From Cupriavidus laharis (GTDB lineage: Bacteria > Pseudomonadota > Gammaproteobacteria > Burkholderiales > Burkholderiaceae), in the NCBI RefSeq assembly GCF_914271435.1, contig NZ_CAJZAI010000025.1, positions 1 through 52,290 of the forward strand: a DNA stretch of 52,290 nucleotides, written 5' to 3'. Below are positions 8,435-16,541 of this stretch, piece after piece. How positions within the stretch are numbered: position 1 is the stretch's first letter; each line of letters opens with the position of its first letter. A program made the position numbers and the translations under genes. The notes under the pieces are model-generated. The model was not told where the DNA came from. It did no database searches and saw only the letters and a program-made list of their open reading frames with translations.

Positions 8435-8896
8435 TGCCAAGTCTCCTTTGCGGATGGGTATGGCGAAAGCTCTGCGTGGTCGCGCAGCGGCACCGGCCGG
8501 GAGGAGCCGCGTGTTGCTCGGATAGTAGGTTTCCTACTGTTTGCGGGACATTGGGCAAGGGCTGAATGGCCCATCGGAAAATTCAGACGCGTGTGGTGGG
8601 AACGTCTGATGGCTCCCAGCCATTGGACACGGGCGCAAGAAACGTGCATGACTGTGCACGTCTTGTCGTTGAAGTTGGGACGTTGGGGTTCGGGCTATGC
8701 CTCGAGCGGAATGCCAGTCATGGCATTCCGGGCGCGGGCCGCGCCATGCGAGGAGGCATTTACGCCAGATAGAACTTGCCGGCAGCCGGGGCGGGACGTC
8801 CGGCGATGCGGCAAGGGCATATCGCACAGCCGTTCAGTCAACGGCTGCGCGAGAAAGTCATAGGAGTGCGGCGGTGGTCTGTCTATGCGTTGGCAG
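8435..8896. other. Hairpin-rich intergenic region
   Basis: This 460-base stretch between the response regulator and the pcaD-like gene contains no convincing gene. It holds three perfect hairpins: 8642-8648 with 8655-8661, 8708-8716 with 8721-8729 (4-nt loop), and 8827-8834 with 8840-8847. The last is about 50 bases beyond the pcaD-like stop and may terminate the cat operon, though no U tract follows. The promoter of the response regulator must lie towards 8440-8560, which is slightly more AT-rich. Confidence 0.5.
8827..8847 (-). terminator. Hairpin downstream of cat operon
   Basis: A perfect 8-bp stem (CAGCCGTT with AACGGCTG, 5-nt loop) lies 50 bases beyond the stop of the pcaD-like gene. 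There is no U tract, so termination is inferred from position only. Confidence 0.35.
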
Positions 8897-9706
8897 TCAG
8901 GCCGCACCAGCAAACCGCACCACCGCTTCGGCAAACGCCTGCGGCAATTCCCAGTTCGACAGGTGCGCCGCGTCGAGCGAGAGGTACTCCGCGCCCGGCA
9001 CCGCCTGCGCGACCTCCCGGCCCTGCGCGGGAGTCGTGGCGGCATCCTGCTCGCCGGCAATGACCAGCACGTTCGCGTCGATCTGCGGCAGGATGGCGCG
9101 CAGGTCGGCATCGCGCACGGCGGCGCAGTTGGCCGTGTAGCCGGCCGGATCGCAGCCGAGCAGCATGTCGCGCACCGGTTCCATGGACTGCGCGTGCGAG
9201 GCGCGATAGGACGGCGTGAACCAGCGTTCGAGTACCCCGGGCACGATGGCCGCCATGCCATCACGGCGCACGGTGGCGATGCGGTTGTCCCACACCGATG
9301 CGGGCCCGATCAGCGCGGCCGTATTGGCCAGCACGAAGCGGCCGAAGCGATCGGCATGATGCCGCGCCAGCCACATGCCCGTCATTCCGCCCATCGACAG
9401 GCCGCAGAACTGCGCGCGCGCGACGCCGGCATGGCCCATCACGGCGAGCACGTCGGCGCCCAGTTCGGCCATGCCGAACGGCTGCTCCGGCACCGACGAG
9501 CGGCCATGGCCGCGCGTGTCATAGCGCAGCACGCGGAAATGCTTGAGCAGCGCCGGCATCTGCGGGTCCCACATCTGCAGCGTGGTACCCAGCGAGTTGG
9601 ACATGACCAGCACCGGCGCGCCGGCGGCACCCTCGATCGTGTAGTGGATGGATACCCCGGCGCTGGTCGCCGTGCCAGTGCGGGCGTGATGAACGGAATG
9701 GGTCAT
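8897..9706 (-). CDS. pcaD: 3-oxoadipate enol-lactonase-like alpha/beta hydrolase
   Basis: A 269-residue alpha/beta-hydrolase. The nucleophile elbow is G-L-S-M-G-G (about residues 103-108), the oxyanion region is S-N-S-L-G-T, the acid is in the V-I-A-G-E-Q-D segment, and the His is in D-A-A-H-L-S-N. The R-Y-D-T-R-G-H-G-R-S segment is typical of PcaD/CatD enol-lactonases, which hydrolyse beta-ketoadipate enol-lactone to beta-ketoadipate. The context (last gene after catB, a catC-like gene and a Bug gene) supports this role strongly. The start at 9706 gives the normal family N-terminus; the frame stays open upstream across the end of the Bug gene without a better start. Confidence 0.88.
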   Translation of the reverse strand: MTHSVHHARTGTATSAGVSIHYTIEGAAGAPVLVMSNSLGTTLQMWDPQMPALLKHFRVLRYDTRGHGRSSVPEQPFGMAELGADVLAVMGHAGVARAQFCGLSMGGMTGMWLARHHADRFGRFVLANTAALIGPASVWDNRIATVRRDGMAAIVPGVLERWFTPSYRASHAQSMEPVRDMLLGCDPAGYTANCAAVRDADLRAILPQIDANVLVIAGEQDAATTPAQGREVAQAVPGAEYLSLDAAHLSNWELPQAFAEAVVRFAGAA

Positions 9707-9741
9707 GTCAGGCTGCCCGCCGGGGCGGGAATGGTTTGGAT

Positions 9742-10737
9742 TCAGTCGGCGCGGATGCCGCGCTGGCGGATCAGCGCACCCCATTTCTCGGTTTCCCTGG
9801 CCAGGTGGTCGCGCAGCACGGCGGGCGTACTGCCGATCGGCTCGGCGCCGATCAGCGCCAGGCGCTTCTGCACGGCCGGCTTGCGCAGGGCTTCGAGCAT
9901 CGCGCGGTTCAGTGTATCGATCACGGGCTGCGGCGTCTTCGCCGGCACGAAGGCCGCGAACCAGGGCGACAGCTCATAGCCGGGCAGCCCCGCCTCGGCG
10001 ACGGTAGGCACGTTGGGCAGCGCGCTGGAGCGCTTCGCGGTGGTGACGGCGATCGGTGTCAGCTTGCCCGAATCGATCTGCGGCTTGGCCGAGGTGATGC
10101 TGTCGAACATGTAGTCCACCTGCCCGCCCAGCAGGTCGGTCATGGCCGGGCCGCTGCCCTTGTACGGGATGTGGAGCATGTCGACGCCAGCCATCGACGT
10201 GAACAGCTCCGCCGCAAGGTGGATCGAGGTGCCGTTGCCGGCCGAGGCATAGGTGTATTTGCCCGGCGATGCCTTCGCGTGGGCGATCACGTCCTTGACG
10301 GTGGTTTCCTGCCGGCGCGCCTTGTTGGCGACCAGTACGTTGGGCACGACGGCCAGCAGCGACACCGGCGCGAAGTCCTTGACCGGGTCGTACGACAGCT
10401 TGCCGTACAGCGCCGGGTTCACGGCCATGCCATTGGCGACGATGATCAGCGTATAGCCGTCGGCCGGCGCGCGCGCCACCAGCTCGGCGCCGATGTTGCC
10501 GCCGGCGCCCGGCCGGTTCTCGACCACGATCGACTGGCCGAGCGTGCGCGACATCTCCTCGCCCAGCGTGCGTGCGATGTTGTCCATGGCGCCGCCCGAG
10601 GGGAACGGCACGATCCAGCGGATCGGGTGGTCGGGATAGGCCGCGTGCGCGGCGGGTGCGGCGAACGAAAGGCTTGCCGCCAGGGCAAGCGCGCCTGCGC
10701 GGCCGGTGCTGGCCAGCCGCTGGAACAACGTTTTCAT
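9742..10737 (-). CDS. Bug/TctC-type periplasmic binding protein in the cat operon
   Basis: A 331-residue substrate-binding protein of the tripartite tricarboxylate transporter receptor family. The signal peptide ends at A-H-A-A-Y, followed by the family markers Y-P-D-H-P-I-R-W-I-V-P-F, G-G-A-M-D, E-N-R-P-G-A-G-G-N-I-G and the central I-P-Y-K-G-S-G-P-A-M-T-D-L-L-G-G. GAGGAGA lies just upstream of the start. No membrane components (TctA/TctB) are nearby, as is usual for orphan Bug proteins of Burkholderiales. Embedded between the catC-like and pcaD-like genes, it probably binds an aromatic acid or a muconate-pathway intermediate (inference). Confidence 0.92.
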   Translation of the reverse strand: MKTLFQRLASTGRAGALALAASLSFAAPAAHAAYPDHPIRWIVPFPSGGAMDNIARTLGEEMSRTLGQSIVVENRPGAGGNIGAELVARAPADGYTLIIVANGMAVNPALYGKLSYDPVKDFAPVSLLAVVPNVLVANKARRQETTVKDVIAHAKASPGKYTYASAGNGTSIHLAAELFTSMAGVDMLHIPYKGSGPAMTDLLGGQVDYMFDSITSAKPQIDSGKLTPIAVTTAKRSSALPNVPTVAEAGLPGYELSPWFAAFVPAKTPQPVIDTLNRAMLEALRKPAVQKRLALIGAEPIGSTPAVLRDHLARETEKWGALIRQRGIRAD

Positions 10738-10792
10738 GGTCTCCTCTCTGCGTGCCCGCTCGATGCGGGTTGTTCTGGCCACGTGCCGCGCT

Positions 10793-11071
10793 TCAGCGGA
10801 CCGACGACGGGTGCCTGGCCAGCGGCGTCACGTGGATCTTCATGTACGGGAACAGCGGCAAGCCAGACAGCAGCGTGTGCAGCTCGTCGTGCGAGGCCAC
10901 GTCGAAGATGCTGTAGTTGGCGTACTCGCCCACCACGCGGTACAGCTGCTGCCACTTGCCTTCGTGCTGCAGTTGCTGGGCATACGCTTTTTCGCGCGCC
11001 TTGATGTCATCGGCCTGCGCCGCGGGCATGTCGTGCGGCAGGTTCACATCCATCCGTACCAGGTAAAGCAT
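10793..11071 (-). CDS. catC: Muconolactone delta-isomerase-like protein
   Basis: A 92-residue protein matching the length and pattern of muconolactone isomerase. It starts M-L-Y-L-V-R-M-D-V-N-L-P, has a central E-K-A-Y-A-Q-Q-L-Q-x-x-G-K-W-x-x-L-Y-R-V-V-G-type stretch, and ends F-D-V-A-S-H-D-E-L-H-T-L-L-S-G-L-P-L-F-P-Y. The family converts muconolactone to beta-ketoadipate enol-lactone in the catechol branch. The start at 11071 follows AGAGGAA; a start six codons further up is possible but gives no family residues. It lies 26 bp after catB. Confidence 0.9.
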   Translation of the reverse strand: MLYLVRMDVNLPHDMPAAQADDIKAREKAYAQQLQHEGKWQQLYRVVGEYANYSIFDVASHDELHTLLSGLPLFPYMKIHVTPLARHPSSVR

Positions 11072-11097
11072 GGCATTCCTCTCTGTCATCGGGTTGT

Positions 11098-12222
11098 TCA
11101 GGCGCGGTCGCGCCGGTAGTGCGCGAGCTTGTCTTCATCGAGCGCAAGACCCAGTCCCGGGCCTTCGGGCAGGTGCAGGCTGAAGTCACGATATTCCGGC
11201 CGCTGCACGACCACGTCGTCCTTGAGCAGCAGCGGCCCGAACAGCTCCGTGCCCCATGCAAGCTGTGGCAGCGTGCAGAAGCCATGCGCCGCGGCGATGG
11301 TGCCTACGCTGCCCTCCAGCATCGTGCCGCCATACAGCGCGATGCCCGCGGCGTCGCCGACGGCCGCCGTGCGCAGCATGCCGAAGATGCCGCCCGACTT
11401 GGCGATCTTCAGCGCGAACACGTCGGCACCGCCGATGCGCGCGAGTTCCATCGCATCCTCGGGACCACACACGGCCTCGTCCGCCATGATCGGCACCACG
11501 AAGCGCGCCGCCAGCCGCGCCAGCGCCGTACGCTGTTCGCGCGGCGTGGGCTGCTCGATCAGGTCGATGCCCGCGGCTTCCAGCATGGCGATGCCGCCGG
11601 CGGCATCGGCCTCGTTCCAGGCCTGGTTGATGTCCACGGTCACACGGGCACGGTCGCCGAGCGCACGCTTGATCGCCGATACATGCGCCACGTCGTCGCG
11701 CACGCTGCGCCGGCCGATCTTGAGCTTGAACGTGTTGTGGCGGCGCTCGGCCAGCAGGCGCTCGGCTTCGTCGATGTCGCGCGCGGTATCGCCGCTGGCC
11801 AGCGTCCACAGCACCGGCAGCTTGGTGCGCACCGCACCGCCGAGCAATGTTGCCAGCGGCACGCCGAGACGCTTGCCCTGTGCATCGAGCAGCGCGGTCT
11901 CCAGCGCCGACTTCGCAAAGCGGTTGCCGCGCGCGACCTTGTTCAGGCGTGCCATCGCGGCATGGACGTTGGTGGCATCTTCACCGGCCAGCGCGGGCGC
12001 CAGGTAGGTGTCGATGGCCAGCTTGATGCCCTCCGGGCTTTCATCGCCATACGACAGTCCGCCGATGGTGGTGGCCTCGCCGATGCCTTCGATGCCGTCG
12101 CTGCAGCGCAGGCGCACGATCACCAGTGTCTGCTGCTGCATGGTGGCCATGGCCAGTTGATGGGCCCGGATGGTGGGCAGGTCGACCAGGATGGCTTCGA
12201 CCGAGGTAATCGTGGCTGTCAT
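11098..12222 (-). CDS. catB: Muconate cycloisomerase
   Basis: A 374-residue enolase-superfamily enzyme converting cis,cis-muconate to muconolactone. The N-terminal capping domain is followed by the barrel. Catalytic residues are visible as K166-L-K168, metal ligands D197 (D-I-N), E223 (I-E-Q-P) and D248 (A-D-E), and K272 (L-K-I-A-K), matching the spacing of Pseudomonas CatB. It is first in a minus-strand operon with the catC-like gene, a Bug gene and the pcaD-like gene, divergent from catR. It starts at 12222, 101 bp from the catR start, and the shared region contains an ATAC-N7-GTAT operator. No catechol 1,2-dioxygenase is in the window. Confidence 0.95.
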   Translation of the reverse strand: MTATITSVEAILVDLPTIRAHQLAMATMQQQTLVIVRLRCSDGIEGIGEATTIGGLSYGDESPEGIKLAIDTYLAPALAGEDATNVHAAMARLNKVARGNRFAKSALETALLDAQGKRLGVPLATLLGGAVRTKLPVLWTLASGDTARDIDEAERLLAERRHNTFKLKIGRRSVRDDVAHVSAIKRALGDRARVTVDINQAWNEADAAGGIAMLEAAGIDLIEQPTPREQRTALARLAARFVVPIMADEAVCGPEDAMELARIGGADVFALKIAKSGGIFGMLRTAAVGDAAGIALYGGTMLEGSVGTIAAAHGFCTLPQLAWGTELFGPLLLKDDVVVQRPEYRDFSLHLPEGPGLGLALDEDKLAHYRRDRA

Positions 12223-12304
12223 ACCTTTGTGCTGCGGGTAAGGATTGTTGAAGAAGTATGAAGCTTGACTCGGGCGGCGTCCAAGACCGATGATGTCTCA
12301 ATCG

Positions 12305-12319
12305 ATACCCTACAGGTAT
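12305..12319. promoter_or_regulatory. CatR/BenM-type operator ATAC-N7-GTAT
   Basis: A perfect dyad, ATACC-N5-GGTAT, matches the published ATAC-N7-GTAT consensus for BenM/CatM-type LysR regulators. It is centred about 90 bp upstream of the catB start codon and covers the likely ribosome binding site of catR. This suits muconate-responsive activation of catB with autorepression of catR. The consensus is established; use of this site is inferred. Confidence 0.8.
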
Positions 12320-12323
12320 GCCA

Positions 12324-13205
12324 ATGGAACTCCGACACCTGCGCTATTTCCAGGTTGTGGCCCAGGAACTCAACGTCACGCGCGCCGCCGAGCGGCTGCA
12401 TATGGCGCAGCCGCCGCTTTCGCGCCAGATTCGGCAGCTTGAGGACGAGGTCGGCGTAGCGCTGTTCGATCGCGTGGGACGTGGGCTACGGCTGACCGAA
12501 GCGGGCCGCTTCCTGCTGGAGCAGACCACGCAGCTGACCCAGCGGCTCGAAGAGACGATCGAAAGCACGCGCCGCATCGGCCGGCAGGACAAGCGCTGGT
12601 TCGGCATCGGCTTCGTGCCGTCGGTCTTGTATGGGGTGCTGCCGGAGCTGATCCGGGAACTGCGCGGATCGGAGCAGCAGGTGGAAGTCGGGCTGGCCGA
12701 AATGATTACCGTCGAGCAGGTGGAGGCGCTCAAGTCCGGCCGCATCGACCTGGGCTTCGGCCGCATTGCACTCAATGATCCGGCCATCCGCCAGGAGGTG
12801 GTGATGGCGGAGCCGCTGGTGGCGGCCTTGCCTGCCAGCCAACCGGCACCGGCCCTTGTCACGCTGACGCCGCAGGGGCTGGCCGCGCAGCCCTTCATCC
12901 TTTACCCGGCGCGGCCGCGGCCGAGCTATGCCGACCACCTGCTGTCGCTGTTCCGGGCACAGGGTCTGCAACTGCGCGTGGCGCAGGAGGCCAACGAGCT
13001 GCAGACCGCTCTGGGGCTGGTCGCTGCCGGCGTGGGCATCACGCTGGTGCCGGCGTCGATACAACGCCTGCATCGCGACGATGTCCGGTACTGCCCGATC
13101 GATGCGCCGGGGTTCGTGTCCCCGGTCATCATGAGCTATCGGGTTGGTGATAGCTCAGAGTTCCTGGCCCAGGCGGTAGCCTGGGTCATGCGTCAAGGTC
13201 AGTAG
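12324..13205 (+). CDS. catR: LysR-type regulator of the cat operon
   Basis: A 293-residue LysR regulator. The N-terminus M-E-L-R-H-L-R-Y-F is the typical start of CatR/BenM/CatM proteins, followed by the winged HTH (A-A-E-R-L-H-M-A-Q-P-P-L-S-R-Q-I-R-Q-L-E-D-E) and a two-lobed effector domain. I choose 12324 because ACAGG is well spaced upstream; an ATG at 12318 lies inside the operator dyad and lacks a ribosome binding site. The gene diverges from catB and almost certainly encodes its activator, responding to cis,cis-muconate in known homologues. It is followed by convergent leuA, 21 bp away. Confidence 0.9.
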   Translation: MELRHLRYFQVVAQELNVTRAAERLHMAQPPLSRQIRQLEDEVGVALFDRVGRGLRLTEAGRFLLEQTTQLTQRLEETIESTRRIGRQDKRWFGIGFVPSVLYGVLPELIRELRGSEQQVEVGLAEMITVEQVEALKSGRIDLGFGRIALNDPAIRQEVVMAEPLVAALPASQPAPALVTLTPQGLAAQPFILYPARPRPSYADHLLSLFRAQGLQLRVAQEANELQTALGLVAAGVGITLVPASIQRLHRDDVRYCPIDAPGFVSPVIMSYRVGDSSEFLAQAVAWVMRQGQ

Positions 13206-13226
13206 GGGCCGGCCGCTAGCCCGCGG

Positions 13227-14897
13227 TCAGGCCTGCGAGCGTCGCTGCCGCACCAGCCGGTTCGCTACGCTGATCACCGCCTGCACTGACGCTTCGACGA
13301 TGTTGTGGCTCATGCCCACACCGAAGCTGGCGCCGGGCACACCTTCCAGCGCAGCTTCGACGATGGCCATCGCCTGTGCATCGGCACCGGCGCCGGTAGC
13401 GCGCTCTTCGTAGGCATCAATGCGCATGCGCAAGTCGAGCGCATGGACTGCCGCCGCGATCGGGCCATTGCCCTTGCCATGCAGCGTCTTGCGCACGCCG
13501 TCGACCATCACGTCCAGCGCAATGCCCTCCCCGCTCTCGTCGAGCTTGTAGGCGTGATAGACGATGCCCTGCCCCGACGCGTCGGACGACAGGTAGGTCT
13601 GCCGGAACAGTTCCCAGAGTTCCGGGCCGCTGATCTCGGTCTCGCTCGCGTCGGTCGCCCGCTGCACGACCGCGCTGAATTCCACCTGCATGCGGCGCGG
13701 CATCACGACGCCGTGCTCGCGTTCGAGCATGAAGGCAATACCGCCCTTGCCGGACTGGCTGTTGACGCGGATCACGCTGTCATACGTGCGGCCGAGGTCG
13801 GCCGGATCGATCGGCAGGTAAGGCACTTCCCACACGCCGTTCGGGTCCTGCGCGGCAAAGCCCTTCTTGATCGCGTCCTGGTGCGAGCCCGAGAACGCCG
13901 TGAAGACCAGGTCGCCGGCATAGGGATGGCGCGGATGCACGGGGATCGAGGTGCACTCCTCCGCGATGCGCGCGACGGCATTGATATGCGAGAAATCGAG
14001 CCCCGGATGCACGCCCTGCGTGTACATGTTGAGCGCCAGCGTGACGATGTCCACGTTGCCGCAGCGCTCGCCGTTGCCGAACAGGCACCCTTCCACGCGG
14101 TCGGCGCCCGCCATCATCGCCAGCTCGGCGGCGGCCACGCCGGTGCCGCGGTCGTTATGCGGGTGCACCGACAGCACGATATGCTCGCGCGGCACCAGGC
14201 GGCGGTGCATCCATTCGATCTGGTCGGCGAAGACGTTGGGCGTGGCGTTCTCGACGGTGGTCGGCAGGTTGATGATCACGCGCCGGTCGGCGTTGACGCC
14301 CCATGTCTCGATGGCCGTATGGCAAGCCTCCAGCGATACCTGGAGCTCGCTCGCGCTGAAGGTTTCAGGCGAATACTGCAGCGTCCACTTCGTTTCGGGA
14401 TGCTGGTCGGTGAGTTGCTTCAGGTAGCCGATGTGATGGCGCACAAGTCCCATCACTTCGGGCACGCTCATGCCGAACACAATGCGGCGCCAGGCCGGGG
14501 CGATGGCGTTGTACACATGGACGATCGCCTTGGGCGCGCCCTTCAGCGCCTCCACCGTGCGTTCGATCAGTTCCTCGCGCGACTGGGTGATGACCATGAT
14601 GGTCACGTCGTCGGGGATCAGGTCCTCGTCGATCAGTCGGCGGATAAAGTCGAAATCGGTCTGCGATGCGGACGGGAAACCGACTTCGATCTCCTTGAAG
14701 CCAATGCGCACGAGTTCCTGGAACAGGCGCATCTTGCGCTCGCCGTTCATCGGCTCGAACAGCGCCTGGTTGCCGTCGCGCAGGTCGGTCGAAAGCCACA
14801 CGGGTGCGGTTGTGATGGCGCGATTCGGCCAGGTGCGGTCAGTGAGGCCGACGGGCGGGAACGGTTGGTACTTGGCGGAGGGCTGGGCAATCATCAT
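13227..14897 (-). CDS. leuA: 2-isopropylmalate synthase, long form
   Basis: A 556-residue 2-isopropylmalate synthase, first step of leucine synthesis (acetyl-CoA plus 2-ketoisovalerate). The catalytic barrel starts around residue 33 with S-T-D-L-R-D-G-N-Q and includes the metal-binding H-P-H-N-D-R-G-T-G segment. The C-terminal ~130 residues form the LeuA allosteric domain that binds leucine. The N-terminus A-K-Y-Q-P-F-P-P-V is typical of the long LeuA form in Burkholderiales. The start at 14897 is the first of two adjacent ATG codons, with a weak GTGGA upstream. A leucine-rich leader frame and stem-loops lie 175-250 bases upstream. Confidence 0.95.
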   Translation of the reverse strand: MMIAQPSAKYQPFPPVGLTDRTWPNRAITTAPVWLSTDLRDGNQALFEPMNGERKMRLFQELVRIGFKEIEVGFPSASQTDFDFIRRLIDEDLIPDDVTIMVITQSREELIERTVEALKGAPKAIVHVYNAIAPAWRRIVFGMSVPEVMGLVRHHIGYLKQLTDQHPETKWTLQYSPETFSASELQVSLEACHTAIETWGVNADRRVIINLPTTVENATPNVFADQIEWMHRRLVPREHIVLSVHPHNDRGTGVAAAELAMMAGADRVEGCLFGNGERCGNVDIVTLALNMYTQGVHPGLDFSHINAVARIAEECTSIPVHPRHPYAGDLVFTAFSGSHQDAIKKGFAAQDPNGVWEVPYLPIDPADLGRTYDSVIRVNSQSGKGGIAFMLEREHGVVMPRRMQVEFSAVVQRATDASETEISGPELWELFRQTYLSSDASGQGIVYHAYKLDESGEGIALDVMVDGVRKTLHGKGNGPIAAAVHALDLRMRIDAYEERATGAGADAQAMAIVEAALEGVPGASFGVGMSHNIVEASVQAVISVANRLVRQRRSQA

Positions 14898-14979
14898 GGT
14901 CCACGAATCCGGGTGCCGGACGGTCCGCTGCGGGCCGTGCCGGGGTCAATCAGGCAAAAGACAATGTGACTTCCCCTGC

Positions 14980-15001
14980 AGCCCTTCGCTTGGCGAAGGC
15001 T
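14980..15001 (-). promoter_or_regulatory. Stem-loop in leuA leader
   Basis: A 9-bp stem with one bulged base (AGCC-TTCGC pairing with GCGAA-GGCT across a 3-nt loop) lies 83 bases upstream of leuA, between it and the leader frame. A T-rich segment follows some 15-20 bases later in the leuA direction, which is later than in a normal intrinsic terminator. It may be part of an attenuator. Confidence 0.4.
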
Positions 15002-15034
15002 GGTTCGTGGGCCGGGATCAGGGGGAAATCAGGA

Positions 15035-15065
15035 GGCGCGCAGCGAATCGGTCGATTCAGGCGCC
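15035..15065 (-). promoter_or_regulatory. Extended stem-loop directly after the leader frame
   Basis: GAATCG at 15045-15050 pairs with CGATTC at 15053-15058, and the outer GGCGC at 15035-15039 pairs with GCGCC at 15061-15065. This makes a long interrupted stem that begins about eight bases after the stop codon of the 24-codon leader. That position is where a ribosome stalled in the leader could change RNA folding. Confidence 0.4.
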
Positions 15066-15072
15066 AGAGGAC

Positions 15073-15147
15073 TCAAGCAAGCGGACCCCGGCCGAGCACT
15101 AGGGCTAGGCGGCGCAGGGATAGAGAGGTGAGACGCTTGCGAGACAT
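15073..15147 (-). CDS. Putative leucine-rich leader peptide upstream of leuA
   Basis: A 24-codon frame beginning ATG and ending TGA, 175 bases upstream of leuA on the same strand. Seven of its 24 codons are for leucine, and three of these are CTA, a codon expected to be rare in such GC-rich DNA. The peptide (M-S-R-K-R-L-T-S-L-S-L-R-R-L-A-L-V-L...) contains arginine pairs. The enterobacterial leuL leader also uses CTA leucine codons to sense charged tRNA. A possible promoter (TTCACG, 18 bp, TAGAAT) would start transcription at or next to the ATG, making the leader leaderless. There is no clear ribosome binding site, so expression is uncertain. Confidence 0.5.
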   Translation of the reverse strand: MSRKRLTSLSLRRLALVLGRGPLA

Positions 15148-15154
15148 GCGATGG

Positions 15155-15184
15155 ATTCTAGCAGAGGCTTTGCGAAAACGTGAA
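15155..15184 (-). promoter_or_regulatory. Possible promoter of leuA and its leader
   Basis: Reading on the minus strand, TTCACG (15184-15179) and TAGAAT (15160-15155) are separated by 18 bp. The -10 element matches the consensus in five of six positions, the -35 in four. The predicted start point is around 15148, adjacent to the leader ATG at 15147. The upstream DNA contains a short repeated ACGTTTTC segment. Confidence 0.4.
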
Positions 15185-15262
15185 AACGTGAACGAGAATT
15201 TCCGGCGCCACGGTTGCCGGTGCGGACCGGCCGCTAGCCGATTCGCAAACCGGCGCCCGGCC

Positions 15263-16369
15263 TCAATCAGCCTGGATCTGCAACTCATGCTCGCCGGAAC
15301 GTGCCGCATGGGTTCCGAACGCGCCGCCTTCCCGGCCCAGCATGTCCTGCAACCAGACGAGGTCTGCTTCCGTTGCGTGGCGGAGCCGGAACTGCTTCCG
15401 CATGAGCGGGACCAGCCTCAGGTCAGCAGCGCCGCTAGCGGAATCGAGCGCGACGAAGTACATCAGCGCAAGGTCCGGGCGATAGGCTTCGTATCCGCCG
15501 ATCCCTTCGTAGTCGTTGATGAAATCGCCGCAGCCATAGAGGATTGGCCTGCCTGCATGGAACTCGATTGCCATGGGATGGTGGGAGGAATGCCCGTACA
15601 CGACATCCACGCCAGCCTCGTCGATCAGGGCTCGCGCAAACCAGCGCTGTTCGGGTTCCACGCCGTAACCCCAGTTCGGCCCCCAGTGGAGCGATACCAC
15701 CACCAGATCGCCGCTGTGCCGCGCGTTGACGATCCGGGAGCGCAGGCGCTCGACGCTCGCGGCGGAGCAGTCTCGCAGGAGGGCGACACCTGGGCGATGG
15801 CCGGTGGCTTCCCAGCCTGACGGGGTACCCGCGCTTGTCATGGCGAAGGCGAACACCAGCACCCGGCGTCCGCCGGGGACAGCAAGCACAGCCGGTCTGG
15901 TGGCTTCATATTCATTGCGCCCTGCTCCGGCCACGGAGATCCCCGCGGCCTGCAATGTCGCCAGCGTTTCCTCCAGGCCCGCCCGCCCCCAATCCAGCAC
16001 GTGGTTGTTCGCCAGCACCGCGCAATCCAGGCCGGCCGCCTCAAGGCAAGTGACATTCGCGGGATGCATCCTGTAGTGGATCGCCTTGCCGGGCCATGCG
16101 TCGTCACAGGTGGTGATGGCGGTTTCGACGTTGGCGATGCGCACGTCGGGCTGCTGGCGTTCCAGTTCGCGCAGCGCCTCGCCCCAGACATAGCCAGGCG
16201 GTACGGCGCGCGCGATTCGCCCGCTCTTGCGCTCGGCCAGGTCGACGTAGTCGCTCGCCGAACGGATGAACGATTCATGCAATTGAGGCTTGCCCGGCCT
16301 TGGCAGGATCTGGTCGATGCCGCGTCCGGTCATCACATCGCCGCAAAGGAACAACCGGATTGCACTCAT
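15263..16369 (-). CDS. CapA-family (PgsA-like) metallophosphatase-fold protein
   Basis: A 368-residue CapA/PGA-synthesis family protein. It starts with R-L-F-L-C-G-D-V-M-T-G-R-G, the family's first metal-binding segment. It continues with N-V-E-T-A-I, the A-N-N-H-V-L-D-W-G motif, S-L-H-W-G-P-N-W-G and Y-G-H-S-S-H-H-P, all characteristic of the family fold. Family members include poly-gamma-glutamate capsule proteins, but many stand-alone copies have no known function. No signal peptide is visible, and no capB/capC-like genes are nearby, so a capsule role is not supported here. The start at 16369 fits the domain; there is no strong ribosome binding site. Confidence 0.85.
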   Translation of the reverse strand: MSAIRLFLCGDVMTGRGIDQILPRPGKPQLHESFIRSASDYVDLAERKSGRIARAVPPGYVWGEALRELERQQPDVRIANVETAITTCDDAWPGKAIHYRMHPANVTCLEAAGLDCAVLANNHVLDWGRAGLEETLATLQAAGISVAGAGRNEYEATRPAVLAVPGGRRVLVFAFAMTSAGTPSGWEATGHRPGVALLRDCSAASVERLRSRIVNARHSGDLVVVSLHWGPNWGYGVEPEQRWFARALIDEAGVDVVYGHSSHHPMAIEFHAGRPILYGCGDFINDYEGIGGYEAYRPDLALMYFVALDSASGAADLRLVPLMRKQFRLRHATEADLVWLQDMLGREGGAFGTHAARSGEHELQIQAD

Positions 16370-16541
16370 CCGTGACTCCGTCGGCAAGTCTTTGGCCACA
16401 GCCTTCTGGCGCAGGACATCCCGTGAGAGAGGCCCCCCAGGGACGAGGCGCCTTTGCGCTCACTCGCTCAGCCGCACGACCAATGGCCTGTCCGCATGGT
16501 AACGCCGCCACCAGCCGAAAAAAAGCGAACCGGCGTTGATG

